Below are positions 20,601 to 29,315 of a DNA stretch of 64,000 nt, one piece after another. The stretch spans positions 1-64,000 of the forward strand of contig CAWBNC010000048.1 in the NCBI GenBank assembly GCA_963789785.1, given 5' to 3'. The stretch is from JAEULH01 sp963789785 (lineage in GTDB: Bacteria; Pseudomonadota; Alphaproteobacteria; Rhodospirillales; Defluviicoccaceae). The notes under the pieces were generated by a model. That model did not search any database. It worked only from the letters and a program-made list of their open reading frames with translations, and had not been told where the DNA came from. Made by a program: the position numbers and the translations under genes. The stretch's first letter is position 1; each line of letters begins with the position of its first letter.

Positions 20601-20915
20601 GTTCAACCGAGATCCGGATGGTCGGCGCCGACGCCATGGCTTCAAGAGAAGGCAGCAGAACGACTTGCGCCAACCTCTTCTTCCGCCGTCGGAGGAACGG
20701 TGCGGAGTTGGCCGACCATCATCAGCGATCCGCTGCGGCACTCGGTGAGGAGATTGCGGGACTTGACGCTTATCGATGGCAACTAGGCGATGATGCGCAT
20801 AGACGGTGCCGCGCTTGCAGTATACACCCGTATGGGGTTAAAACACTTCTTGACGGCGGACATAAAACACATGAAAATTGAAGTACAAGGGGTCTTTCTT
20901 AGGGTGGTACAAGTG
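20601..20915. other. Gene-free stretch before the serine protease
   Basis: No frame here gives protein-like text on either strand; short ORFs are arginine/serine-rich shadows. The composition becomes more AT-rich after 20780, probably the promoter and leader region of the protease gene at 20916. I see no clear promoter boxes. Confidence 0.4.
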
Positions 20916-21973
20916 ATGCTCAATCTCTCGCGCTTGTCTATGCTTGCGGCATTGGCCGCTTTTGGAATGACATCAACTCACAGTCTCGCTCAGGAAAGCA
21001 CGGCGGCGCCGAAAAACGTGCTGACCAAGGGAGCAGTTACGATTTACACGGCGCCGGCCGAAGAACTGGCGGCGACCAGCCTCGCCGGTATCGCCGACGC
21101 GAAGCCCATGCCGCTGCCGCAGGCGGATATCGCGCCGGTGGGACCAACGGACGGAGATAAGGGGCCGCCGCGCCCCGGAAAGCCGGGCTTCAGCCCAGGC
21201 AAGATCGGAACCGGGAAACTTTCGGCCGTGGATGTTCCCGCAGCCGAAGATCAGCCCGGCGAGCTCGACGACGGCGTGGAGCCGCAGGAGTTCGGCACGT
21301 CGAACCACCCCTTCACCACGGCGCGCGTGGATACCAAGGCCAACAATGTTTCGAAGACTTACCCATACAGCGCGTCTGGAAAGCTCTACTTCATGGACGG
21401 AGCGGTGCAGTACGTCTGTTCCGCCTCCTTGATCAAGCGCGGCATTGTTGTCACCGCCGCCCACTGCGTCAACGACTACGGCAAGAAGCGGTTCTACACC
21501 AACTTCCAGTTCGTGCCTGCGAAATATAACGCAACTGCGCCGTTCGGCACCTGGAATGGCGGCTCGGTGTTCGTGATGACCGCTTACTACAATGGTACAG
21601 ACGTCTGCGCGCAAGCGGGCGTCGTCTGCCGGAACGACGTTGCGGTGATCAGCATGGTCCCGCAGAAGGCCGCCTACCCGGGAACGAAAACCGGCTGGCT
21701 TGGCTATGGCTGGGACGGCTACGGCTTCAGCCCGACCACCTGTCGCTCATCAACCAGCTCGGCTATCCGGCCTCCCATGACGCCGGCAACATCATGCAGC
21801 GAACCAACTCGCAGGGCTTTGTCAGCACCGGCATGGCGGGCAACACGGTCTGGGGCCCCTGGGGTTACACCAGCGCCACCATCAATCAGCAGGGCGCCAG
21901 CCCGTTCAAGTCCACCGACATCGGCACGCTCATCAAGTCGATTTGCGCCGCCAGCGCCGCCGCCTGCAAGTAA
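20916..21973 (+). pseudogene. Trypsin-like serine protease lacking its catalytic-serine segment
   Basis: The ATG at 20916 gives a signal peptide (MLNLSRLSMLAALAAFGMTS then HSLAQ). A proline-rich spacer and a chymotrypsin-fold domain follow: VVTAAHCV with His183 and CRNDVAVISM with Asp241. One base is missing near 21730; the following frame reads LSLINQLGYPASHDAGNIMQ, RTNSQGFVSTGMAGNTVWG. In relatives a G-S-S-G-G-P serine loop and about 35-40 residues come next, but here the text jumps straight to P-W-G-Y-T-S-A-T-I-N-Q-Q-G-A-S-P-F and the cysteine-containing end. The nucleophile region is therefore deleted in addition to the frameshift. Confidence 0.8.
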
Positions 21974-22021
21974 GCGACCGCTCGCCCGCGTCCGTCGCGG
22001 TGCGCACGCCATGACTGACGC

Positions 22022-22057
22022 GGAGAAAGCCCGGCACTGCCGGGGTTTCTTTCTCCG
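22022..22057 (+). terminator. Rho-independent terminator (usable in both directions)
   Basis: GGAGAAAG-CCCGGC-ACT-GCCGGG-GTTTCTTTCTCC forms a long stem: the 6-bp GC core with loop ACT is extended by GGAGAAA pairing with TTTCTCC. A T-rich run follows on the plus strand. It lies 49 bp after the protease stop. Confidence 0.75.
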
Positions 22058-22209
22058 AGGCGGTTCCGCGAGCCTGATGGAGCGGCAGCGCCGTGCGGTT
22101 TTTACAGATATGCCGCGGCGCTACCGATTTAAGGTCTTGCCGTCATACTTGAGCAGCGCCTATCCGGTTGCGCTGGAACCGCCATTTCTGTGCGCAAAGG
22201 CTAACCTGA

Positions 22210-23439
22210 GTGGCAATTGAACTCTCGTCTCGTGAGCGAAAGCACTTCGCCGGCCTCGAGTCCTTGCGCGGGCTCGCTGCACTGTGCGTTGTCCTTTACC
22301 ACGTCACCTGGCTCAATCCGACTTCCGACCTCGGGCTTGTGCGCAACGGGCCGGTGATGGTCGACTTCTTTTTCGTCCTGTCGGGATTCGTCATCGCCCA
22401 CGCCTACGGACACAAGATCCGCGGGGTTCGCGATCTGGCCGCCTTCATGTTCCTCCGCCTCGGCCGACTGTATCCGCTGCACATCGCGATGCTTCTTGTT
22501 TTTCTAGGCTTTGAGTTGCTCAAGCTGCACGGCGAAGCCGCGGCTTCCTATTCGGCCGCGACGCCCGCGTTTTCTGTCAATACACCCGAGGCCTTCATCG
22601 CCAATCTCTTCCTGGTCCAGGCCGTTGGTACGAAGTTCTGCTACACCTTCAACATTCCGGCCTGGAGCATCAGCGCCGAGCTTTACACCTACCTCCTCTT
22701 CGCCATGCTCAGCGTGCCGCGGGCGGCGGCCGACCGTCGCGGCGTCGTTTCGGCGGGCATCGCCGCCGCCGCCTTCATCGTTCTTGAAACGAGGCCCTTC
22801 GGCGACGCGGTGTGCGACTACACGTTAGTGCGCTGCCTGTTCGGCTTCTTCACCGGGGTTACGACCTACCGCATCTATGCCGGGATCGACGCCGCGAGGC
22901 GGGCCGATCTGGGCGGCGCCGCCGGTTGGCTGCAAGCGTTTCTCGTTGCGGCTTTGGTGGTTGCGCTGTCGCTTGGGCCAACGTCAGGTTACGATGCGGT
23001 ATTCACGTTCGCCTTCGCGCCCCTGATCTTCGCTACAGCCATCGCGCGCGGCGGCCCGATCCAGTCCTTCTTGCACAGCCGTGCGTTACTGTGGCTGGGC
23101 CGGGTGTCCTTTTCGCTCTATCTCGTCCATTCGGCGCTCAACAGGATAATCGCCAAGATCCTGATGGGCCCCTTCGGCTTCGAGAGCCGGCTGCCGCTGA
23201 ACGGCGAAGATCTGCAAATTCTGACCGATTGGCGTACCGGCGCGGTCGCTCTGACGATCTATCTTGTGCTTGTCATGGCCTCCTCGGCCGTGACCTACAG
23301 GTTCGTCGAGGTGACCGGCCGGCAGCTTAGCAAGCGCCTCGTGACCCGCTGGCGGGGACGCCGGGAGCCGGCGGAGCATGCGCCGCCGCACACGAAGCCG
23401 GCCTCGCCACGATTCGCCAAGGAGGGCCGGATTCCCTGA
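22210..23439 (+). CDS. Acyltransferase family 3 (OafA/YrhL-like) membrane protein
   Basis: The 409-residue protein starts at a GTG (GTGGCAATTGAAC). The N-terminus carries the acyltransferase-3 signature GLESLRGLAALCVVLYHVTW (catalytic His in Y-H-V) followed by FFFVLSGFVIAHAYG and RLGRLYPLH, with about ten predicted membrane helices through VTYRFVEVTG. The family O-acylates sugars, lipid A/LPS or peptidoglycan at the inner membrane. There is no SGNH extension. No glycan gene is adjacent, so the substrate is unknown. Confidence 0.9.
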   Translation: MAIELSSRERKHFAGLESLRGLAALCVVLYHVTWLNPTSDLGLVRNGPVMVDFFFVLSGFVIAHAYGHKIRGVRDLAAFMFLRLGRLYPLHIAMLLVFLGFELLKLHGEAAASYSAATPAFSVNTPEAFIANLFLVQAVGTKFCYTFNIPAWSISAELYTYLLFAMLSVPRAAADRRGVVSAGIAAAAFIVLETRPFGDAVCDYTLVRCLFGFFTGVTTYRIYAGIDAARRADLGGAAGWLQAFLVAALVVALSLGPTSGYDAVFTFAFAPLIFATAIARGGPIQSFLHSRALLWLGRVSFSLYLVHSALNRIIAKILMGPFGFESRLPLNGEDLQILTDWRTGAVALTIYLVLVMASSAVTYRFVEVTGRQLSKRLVTRWRGRREPAEHAPPHTKPASPRFAKEGRIP

Positions 23440-23902
23440 CGCAATACCGGTGAACGATATCGGTGCGCCTGGTCCATTTCTCGATCAGCCCGAGCCCAAA
23501 CAGGCCAATGGCGGTGGCCACCGCCGCGGCGATGTATAGCCCGAGCCCGCAGGCAATACCAACTCCGTCGACCAGCCAGACGCTGGCGCCGGTCGTTGCC
23601 CCGCGCAGGCGGTTCCGGCGCTGAAAGAGAGCGCCGACGCCGATCAGGCCGATCCCGGAGATGATGCCCTGAATGACTCGCGTCGGATCGAGATCGGGAA
23701 GTCCGATCTCCCGCGCACCTCCAGGAGGGTGAGAAGCACCGAGCCGGTTGCGACCAGGATCAGCGTGCGCAGGCCCATGGCCTTGCCGCCCATTTCACGG
23801 TCCAGCCCGCTCAGGCCACCGAGAAGGGCAGCCGGCGACCATCCTGACGACCATCTTCTGCTGGGTGACATAGGCCATGTCCCACGAGTGAAGACTGTCC
23901 AT
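23327..23902 (-). pseudogene. MgtC/SapB family membrane protein, two frameshifts
   Basis: The ATG at 23902 follows GGAGGT with 7-base spacing (M-D-S-L-H-S-W-D-M-A-Y-V-T). A first shift near 23845 leads into ALLGGLSGLDREMGGKAMGL then RTLILVATGSVLLTLLEV, the conserved MgtC N-terminus. A second near 23705 leads into DLDPTRVIQGIISGIGLIGV, GALFQRRNRLRGATTGASVW and GLGLYIAAAVATAIGLFGLG. The final frame runs about 110 bp into the convergent acyltransferase gene. The family is linked to magnesium homeostasis and ATP-synthase modulation. It is intact apart from the two indels. Confidence 0.8.
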
Positions 23903-24081
23903 GACGTCTACCTCCATCCCGGCGGACGCTGACGCCCCACACGTCCGCGTCCTCCCTGCCTCTCCCGAACCGGATGGACGCGCCTTTGTCCGCGTCGCCG
24001 TTGCCGGCCGGTGACAGGTTGCATTTTACCGCTGGCCTCGATTACGGACAGCGGCTAAGCATGTGGCCCCTCGCGTAAGGA

Positions 24082-24120
24082 AGCCGAAAACGGCTGCCTT
24101 CGGCGGGCAGGTTTTTGTTT
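24082..24120 (+). promoter_or_regulatory. Terminator-like leader hairpins directly before a ribosome-binding site
   Basis: Two overlapping stems can form: AGCCG-AAAA-CGGCT (24082-24095) and CTGCC-TTCGGCG-GGCAG (24094-24110). The latter is followed at once by GTTTTTGTTTTT, i.e. an intrinsic-terminator shape. They share two bases and so exclude one another. The Shine-Dalgarno AGGGAGGGG begins two bases after the T-run and the ATG is at 24139. This could be an attenuator for the solute-binding protein gene; alternatively it simply ends transcription coming from upstream. Confidence 0.5.
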
Positions 24121-24138
24121 TTAGGGAGGGGATACACC

Positions 24139-25422
24139 ATGAAGCATAGAAAATGGCTCTCCGCCGCGTTCGCCGCTGCCTTGCTGCTGCCGATTTCGGC
24201 GGCCGGCGTCTTGGCTGCGGATCAGATCGCGGTCGGTCAGCTTGTGGCGCAAACGGGAGCCACCGCGCCCGTTGCCAAGGTCTACGGGCAGGGCATCGCC
24301 GATGCTTTCGCTTTCATCAATCAGAATGGCGGCATCAACGGGAAGAAGATCAACCTTCAGACCGTCGACTACGGCTACGATCCGGCCAAGGCCATCGCCA
24401 CCTACAAGGGCTGGAAGGAGAGCCTGAAGCCCGTCGCGATCCAGGGCTGGGGCACCGCCGACACCGAGGCGCTGATCGACCTGACCACCAAGGACAAGGT
24501 GGTTTTCATGTCCGGCTCGTCGTCGGGCCACCTGACCGATCCGACCGGACGCTCGCCGTGGACCAGCACGCCTGCACCGTTTAATTTCTTCTACGGACCG
24601 TCGTATTCGGACGGGTGCCGCGCCCTCGTGCAGTACGCCGCCGAGGCATGGAAGCGCACCGGCACGGCCCAGCGCGGGTCGACCTTCCTCGGCGATCTCT
24701 ACCGGCCGAAGTTCGCCTACCTCGGCGACAACCACCCGTACCCGAACTCGCCTAAAGCGGCGTGCATCGAGTACGCTCGCGATCTCGGCTTCGAGATCGT
24801 GCCGCCGATCCGCTATTCGCTGACGCCTAGCGACTACTCCGCCCAGTGCCAGACGCTGAAACAGACCGGAGCGAACTTCGCGTTCCTTGCCAACACCTCC
24901 GAGTCCAACGTCCAGTTGCTCAAGGACTGCGCCAAGCTCGGCGTCGCCACCCAGTTCATGACCAATATCTACGGATGGGACGAAGAAGCCGGGCAGCAGG
25001 CCGGCGATGCCGGCAACGGCCTGGTCTGGGTCGTCAGCGTAGCCCGCTGGGGCGATGACGTGCCGGGGATGAAGACGGTTCAGGAGGTTTCGCAGGTGTC
25101 GAACACCAGCGGCGACGAGAAGCGGTCCGTCCACTACATCCGCGGCGTCTGCTCGGCCTTTCTGATGCGCGACGGAATGAAGACCGCCGCGGAGAAGGGC
25201 GCCGTCACCGGGGAGAACATCAAGGCGGCGTTCGAGCAGATGCGCGACCATGTCCCGGCGGGGCTTGAAGGCGTGTGCCTGCCGACGACGTGGACGTCAA
25301 CGGATCATCGCGGCACCACAACGGTGATGCTGTACCGCAACGACTACAACTTCGGCACGGTCACACAGACCCGCGTCTATACCACAACCATCCCGCTGCG
25401 CCCGGACTGGCTCGGCTGGTAG
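24139..25422 (+). CDS. ABC transporter substrate-binding protein (branched-chain/urea-type fold)
   Basis: The ATG at 24139 follows GGGAGGGG. The 427-residue product has a Sec signal (MKHRKWLSAAFAAALLLPIS then AAGVLAAD) and a type-1 periplasmic-binding fold: IAVGQLVAQTGATAPVAKVY, QNGGINGKKINLQTVDYGYD, PSDYSAQCQTLKQTGANFAF, SNVQLLKDCAKLG. This is the LivJ/Leu-Ile-Val-type family. No permease or ATPase of an ABC system is nearby; instead an acetate permease follows 87 bp downstream on the same strand. The ligand is unknown; a small carboxylate is a reasonable guess from that neighbour. Confidence 0.88.
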   Translation: MKHRKWLSAAFAAALLLPISAAGVLAADQIAVGQLVAQTGATAPVAKVYGQGIADAFAFINQNGGINGKKINLQTVDYGYDPAKAIATYKGWKESLKPVAIQGWGTADTEALIDLTTKDKVVFMSGSSSGHLTDPTGRSPWTSTPAPFNFFYGPSYSDGCRALVQYAAEAWKRTGTAQRGSTFLGDLYRPKFAYLGDNHPYPNSPKAACIEYARDLGFEIVPPIRYSLTPSDYSAQCQTLKQTGANFAFLANTSESNVQLLKDCAKLGVATQFMTNIYGWDEEAGQQAGDAGNGLVWVVSVARWGDDVPGMKTVQEVSQVSNTSGDEKRSVHYIRGVCSAFLMRDGMKTAAEKGAVTGENIKAAFEQMRDHVPAGLEGVCLPTTWTSTDHRGTTTVMLYRNDYNFGTVTQTRVYTTTIPLRPDWLGW

Positions 25423-25509
25423 GACTCGATCGACGGGCATAAAACCGGCCCGTTCGGCGCCGCGAGCAGGCGGCGCCGGTACCGGCCGAGGGGAGAGAGG
25501 TAGTTTGAT

Positions 25510-26148
25510 ATGAGCAACGTGAAAACAGCCACCGCGATGGCGCCCGCGCCCGCACAGGCGGCGGCACCGCAGACGCTGGCGATCGTCGATACGACCGCCA
25601 ATCCGGCGCCGCTCGGCCTGTTGTGTTTCGGCCTGACGACGACGATGCTGAGCATGCACAACGCCGGTCTGTTCGGGCTCGATGCGATGATCCTGGCGAT
25701 GGCCGTGTTCTACGGCGGCATTGCCCAGGTCTTCGCCGGGGTCTTCGAATGGCGCAAGAACAACACCTTCGCCGCAACCGCGTTCATCAGCTACGGGTTC
25801 TTCTGGCTGACGCTGGCCGGCATCATCACCTTCCCCAAGATGGGCCTCGCCGAACGGCCGAGCGAGGTGGCGATGGCGAGCTACCTCGGCATCTGGGGCC
25901 TGTTGTCGTTCGTCATGTTCATCGGCACGTTCCGGCTCAACCGCGCGCTGCAGGTGGTGTTTTTCCTGCTGGTCGTCGCCTTCGCCCTGCTCTCCATCGG
26001 CGATCTCATCGGCAGCCCGGCGCTGACGAGACTGGCCGGCTGGGAAGGGATTGTCCTCGGCCTCAGCGCCATCTACACCGGCCTCGCCCAGGTCATCAAC
26101 GAGGTCTACGGCCGGGTTCTGATGCCGCTCGGTCCGGTCAAGAAGTAG
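25510..26148 (+). CDS. SatP/YaaH-family acetate-succinate permease
   Basis: The 212-residue membrane protein belongs to the GPR1/FUN34/YaaH family. The hallmark N-P-A-P-L-G-L occurs right before the first of six helices (LLCFGLTTTMLSMHNAGL, ILAMAVFYGGIAQVFAGVFE, FAATAFISYGFFWLTLAG). YGGIAQ and F-I-S-Y-G-F-F-W are characteristic. It moves acetate/succinate with protons across the inner membrane. GAGAGAGG before the start is a fair ribosome site. A strong terminator follows at 26174. Confidence 0.93.
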   Translation: MSNVKTATAMAPAPAQAAAPQTLAIVDTTANPAPLGLLCFGLTTTMLSMHNAGLFGLDAMILAMAVFYGGIAQVFAGVFEWRKNNTFAATAFISYGFFWLTLAGIITFPKMGLAERPSEVAMASYLGIWGLLSFVMFIGTFRLNRALQVVFFLLVVAFALLSIGDLIGSPALTRLAGWEGIVLGLSAIYTGLAQVINEVYGRVLMPLGPVKK

Positions 26149-26173
26149 GCCGCGCATCCGCGCCACGGCTCAG

Positions 26174-26205
26174 AGGCGGGCACCCGCAAGGCGCCCGCCT
26201 TTTTG
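26174..26205 (+). terminator. Rho-independent terminator after the acetate permease
   Basis: AGGCGGGC-ACCCGCAAGGC-GCCCGCCT pairs over eight bases and is followed by TTTTTG. It begins 26 bp after the permease stop, closing the two-gene unit with the solute-binding protein. Confidence 0.8.
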
Positions 26206-26285
26206 TTTGGCGAATGTCCGCCCAGAACAACTGCTTTCGGAGGGGTATCGTCCGAAAGCGGAAGCTGATCGATCGTTAGCGATCG

Positions 26286-26321
26286 GCATCTCATCTGCGA
26301 CCATCCTGGCACAGGATGCTC
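26286..26321 (-). repeat. Diverged copy of GAGCATC...GGATGCTC hairpin
   Basis: GCATCTCATCTG ... CAGGATGCTC forms an interrupted palindrome touching the stop codon of the hydrolase gene. A better-paired copy stands at 57233-57270, likewise touching a stop codon. Probably a terminator-like hairpin for the minus-strand gene. Confidence 0.5.
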
Positions 26322-27202
26322 TACTGCGCGGCGGTACAGGCCTCCGGCACCCGCCCGCCGGGCGGTCCGGCGAAGGCGCAATTGTCAAGGTATTCGACAA
26401 AGCGCTTTCGCATTGCCGTTCCCTGCAGCGCCTGAATGTGGCTGGCGCCGGGAACCACCCAGAGCGCCTTCGGCGGCATGGCCGCAACGTAAAGATCCTG
26501 CGCGTGGCTCGGCGAGACGATGCGATCCGCCGCGCCATGGATGATCAGCACCGGGGTCGGCGAAATGTCGCCGATGTCGTCCTCCGGGTGGTAGTCGTCG
26601 TTAATCGTGTACGAGAGCGGGATCTGCAACGGCCACGTCGGCCAGAACTCGCTCAGCTTCTCCTGTGCGATCCGGCGATAGCTGGAAAATGCGCCTTCGA
26701 CGATCAGGGCCCGCATCTGCTCGCGACGCGGCCAGCGGGCCAACGCGGAGATGGCGATGCTGCCGCCGATGCTTTGGCCGAAAACCGCGACGCGTTTTGG
26801 ATCGACCCCCTGGAGCGTGAAGACTTCATCGAACGCGGCCATGGTGTCGAGGTGCAAGCCGTCAAGCGTCGGCTCTCCCTCTGAGGTTCCGAAACCCCGA
26901 TAGTCGAACAGAAAGACGTTGAAGCCGGCGCCGGGCAACCAGGCGACGCTGGCGATGTGCGTGCTGATGTTCTCGGCGTTGCCATGGACGAAGGCGATCG
27001 TCCCGCGCACCGGGCCGACCGCCGGAAGAAACCAGCCGTCAAGCCGGGTTCCATCGGCCGCGCTGAACGCGACCTCGCGGTAGGTCAGGCCGATGACATC
27101 CGGCGTGATGACGTGATCGGAGGTCGGATAGAACAGCAGGCTGGTGCAGCCGGTGGCGACGACACAGAGGAGCAGAAGCGCGATCAGGCGCAGGCGGCGC
27201 AT
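26321..27202 (-). CDS. Alpha/beta-hydrolase lipoprotein
   Basis: I prefer the ATG at 27202, which overlaps the upstream stop as TGATG (translational coupling); the product is 293 residues. A lipoprotein signal (LRLIALLLLCVVATGCTSLL, lipobox A-T-G-C) precedes an alpha/beta-hydrolase fold: FVHGNAENISTH (oxyanion region), VFGQSIGGSIAI with the G-Q-S-I-G nucleophile elbow, IIHGAADRIVSP with the acid, and GASHIQAL with the histidine. All triad residues are present. The family includes serine esterases of unknown substrate; here it is membrane-anchored in the periplasm. It is an operon partner of the DUF4105 gene. Confidence 0.88.
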   Translation of the reverse strand: MRRLRLIALLLLCVVATGCTSLLFYPTSDHVITPDVIGLTYREVAFSAADGTRLDGWFLPAVGPVRGTIAFVHGNAENISTHIASVAWLPGAGFNVFLFDYRGFGTSEGEPTLDGLHLDTMAAFDEVFTLQGVDPKRVAVFGQSIGGSIAISALARWPRREQMRALIVEGAFSSYRRIAQEKLSEFWPTWPLQIPLSYTINDDYHPEDDIGDISPTPVLIIHGAADRIVSPSHAQDLYVAAMPPKALWVVPGASHIQALQGTAMRKRFVEYLDNCAFAGPPGGRVPEACTAAQ

Positions 27203-29181
27203 CAAAAGTACCATTGCAGGCTGGACATCCACTCGGCGAAGGCGTCGCCGCCATCATTGCGGACTCCGGCATCGAGGCGCAACGACAGGTTTCGTCCGAG
27301 TCGGAAGCCCTGGCTGAGCTGGACGCCGTAGCGATCCCCAATCCTGTCGCTGCCGGCGACGGCCTGCCACCGCCCTTCCAGCCGGGTCGTCCACCACGGG
27401 GCGATCGGCCACGACAGCCCGATCTCAGGGCCCAGCCCGGCGATGCGGGCCTCCGGCCAGTCGCGATCGGCGAAGAGGCTGGCCCCCACCAGCGTCGAAA
27501 CGGTGGCGCCGTCGCCGAGCGACCATGTTCCGCCGGCGCCGCCTTCGACGATCCCGACGAGCCAGCCTGCGTCGCCCGCATCCTCGCGAAACCGCTCGAA
27601 CCCGACCTTCGCCCGCCAGGAGATGGGCTGAAAGAAATTGTCGCGCACCGCCATGGACTTGATGCCGGCCACGGTGAAATCCTCCAGCCTCGGCAGGTCG
27701 TCGTCGAGGTAGTAGCGGGCGCGAACGCCAAGAATTTCGATTTCGGCGCCGGGCGGATACCCCGCCGGCGGATCGACAAGGTCATGATAGGCCGGGCGCA
27801 GGCCGAGCTCGACGAACGGGTTGGACCCCGTCATGCCAACGCTGAGGTTCACTCGCACGGATTCGTGCCCCTCGTCGGGCCGAACCGCCGGCGCCTTGAC
27901 GGCACGCGGGTTCAGGCCCGCAGGTCCCGGCAGCGCCGCCCGGGCCTGCAGCAGCCGGAGCGATCGAGGGGCGACGACGTCGCGGCCCACCTCGCCGGTA
28001 TTGAGCTGGTACTGCAAGAGGCTCTGGGCGAGATCGAGGATCCGGGCCCGGTCCTCCGGCCCCTGCCCGCCCGCGACGACGGTCTGCGGCTCGACTTCGC
28101 CCTTGGCAAGCGCAAGGGCGAGCTGCTGATCGCCTGCGGAGAGGTGGTCGCGCAAGTTCCTGACCTGGGTCATGCCCGACGGGCGGTAGACGACGCGCTT
28201 GAGCAGACCCTGGTCACGGAGGATCGACCGCACCGTATCGACCGGGATGGCGTACAGCCAGAGACCGCGCTTCAGATCGAGATCCGGCCGCGCCGTGTTG
28301 ATCAGCGACAACAGCAGGTACGAGCAGTTCGTGCTCAGGAAGTAGTAGTCGACATACTGATCGCGAAGCTCCCACAGGTTTTCCAGCATCCTGCGGATCT
28401 GGTCGGGCTCGAGATTGAGCTGGTACTCCCAGATATCCCGGTTCTCGATGTCGCTGTACTGGTTGACCTTCTCGTAATAGGGCAGGACCGAGAAAAAGCC
28501 GCGGTAGCCGCCGGCCAGGCCCTTGACCGCGAAGAGGGCGCCGCCGTCCGGTCCCGTGTCGGCTGCGAAATTGACGGCAAATGAAAGCAGCCGGGTCTGC
28601 TCGCTCTGATGGGGCCGGTCGATGCGCAGGAGCGTGTGCCCGAACATCGAGGAGGGCTGGTTGAGATAGGCCGATGGATACGCGAGCGTGATCTGCCCCG
28701 GATCGAGGGTCCGGTACCAGTCCTCGAACTCAGGGCAGGACTGTTCGGGGAGGCGGGCCGGATCGAAACCGAGCTCCTGTTTCAGCCAGTGATAGCGAGC
28801 GATGCGCATACACTGCGCTGACCGGTCGGGGCCCTCCGGCGGCGACGGTTCGAAGAAGCTGGCGAGAGTCGCTTCGAGTTCGGCCCGCGGGTCGGTCTTG
28901 CCCTCGGGCGCGGCAAAAAACGAAGCGCTGTCGATCACACTCGAGACGCCACCCAGCAGTCGCGGCTCATAGTGAAGCAGGGTCTGCCATTCCCGGCGCT
29001 CGGCAAGGTCCGCGGCCTGGGCGCGCGCGATCAGCTCATCGAGATAGCCTCGCCCGGTGACGGCCCCGATGACGTCCCCGGCGCCAACCTCTGAGGCACC
29101 CAAAGCGACGCGCCAGGGACTGATAACGCTGAGAGCGATGAGGATCGCGGCAAGTGCCGAGGAAAGACGCGGGCGCAGCAT
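27202..29181 (-). CDS. DUF4105-domain envelope protein
   Basis: This intact 659-residue protein begins with a Sec signal (ALAAILIALSVISPWRVALG). The DUF4105 domain lies near residues 130-330: W-x-x-L-x-H-Y preceding it, PSAYLNQPSSMFGHTLLRID, KGLAGGYRGFFSVLPYYEKV, NRDIWEYQLNL, TNCSYLLLSLINTARPDL. The C-terminal ~250 residues alternate hydrophobic/polar residues and end in W-Y-F, typical of an outer-membrane beta-barrel. DUF4105 resembles cysteine-peptidase-like folds (conserved H and N-C-S-Y-x-L), but no activity is established to my knowledge. It is coupled to a downstream lipoprotein hydrolase. Confidence 0.85.
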   Translation of the reverse strand: MLRPRLSSALAAILIALSVISPWRVALGASEVGAGDVIGAVTGRGYLDELIARAQAADLAERREWQTLLHYEPRLLGGVSSVIDSASFFAAPEGKTDPRAELEATLASFFEPSPPEGPDRSAQCMRIARYHWLKQELGFDPARLPEQSCPEFEDWYRTLDPGQITLAYPSAYLNQPSSMFGHTLLRIDRPHQSEQTRLLSFAVNFAADTGPDGGALFAVKGLAGGYRGFFSVLPYYEKVNQYSDIENRDIWEYQLNLEPDQIRRMLENLWELRDQYVDYYFLSTNCSYLLLSLINTARPDLDLKRGLWLYAIPVDTVRSILRDQGLLKRVVYRPSGMTQVRNLRDHLSAGDQQLALALAKGEVEPQTVVAGGQGPEDRARILDLAQSLLQYQLNTGEVGRDVVAPRSLRLLQARAALPGPAGLNPRAVKAPAVRPDEGHESVRVNLSVGMTGSNPFVELGLRPAYHDLVDPPAGYPPGAEIEILGVRARYYLDDDLPRLEDFTVAGIKSMAVRDNFFQPISWRAKVGFERFREDAGDAGWLVGIVEGGAGGTWSLGDGATVSTLVGASLFADRDWPEARIAGLGPEIGLSWPIAPWWTTRLEGRWQAVAGSDRIGDRYGVQLSQGFRLGRNLSLRLDAGVRNDGGDAFAEWMSSLQWYF

Positions 29182-29315
29182 CTACCGACCGTGGCCTGAG
29201 CCCGGCTTTTTGCAAGAGAAAGGACCGTTTCGGCCGGCGCAGCGTTCCGAAGCGGCAAGACACGGCCCGCGGCCGGACCAGCCCTCAGGACCGGCCCGGC
29301 TTGCAAGGGGATCAG

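Noticed and set aside
26321..27232. Starting the hydrolase 10 codons upstream at 27232
   Set aside because: That start lies inside the DUF4105 coding region; the ATG at 27202 overlaps the preceding stop and directly begins the lipoprotein signal.
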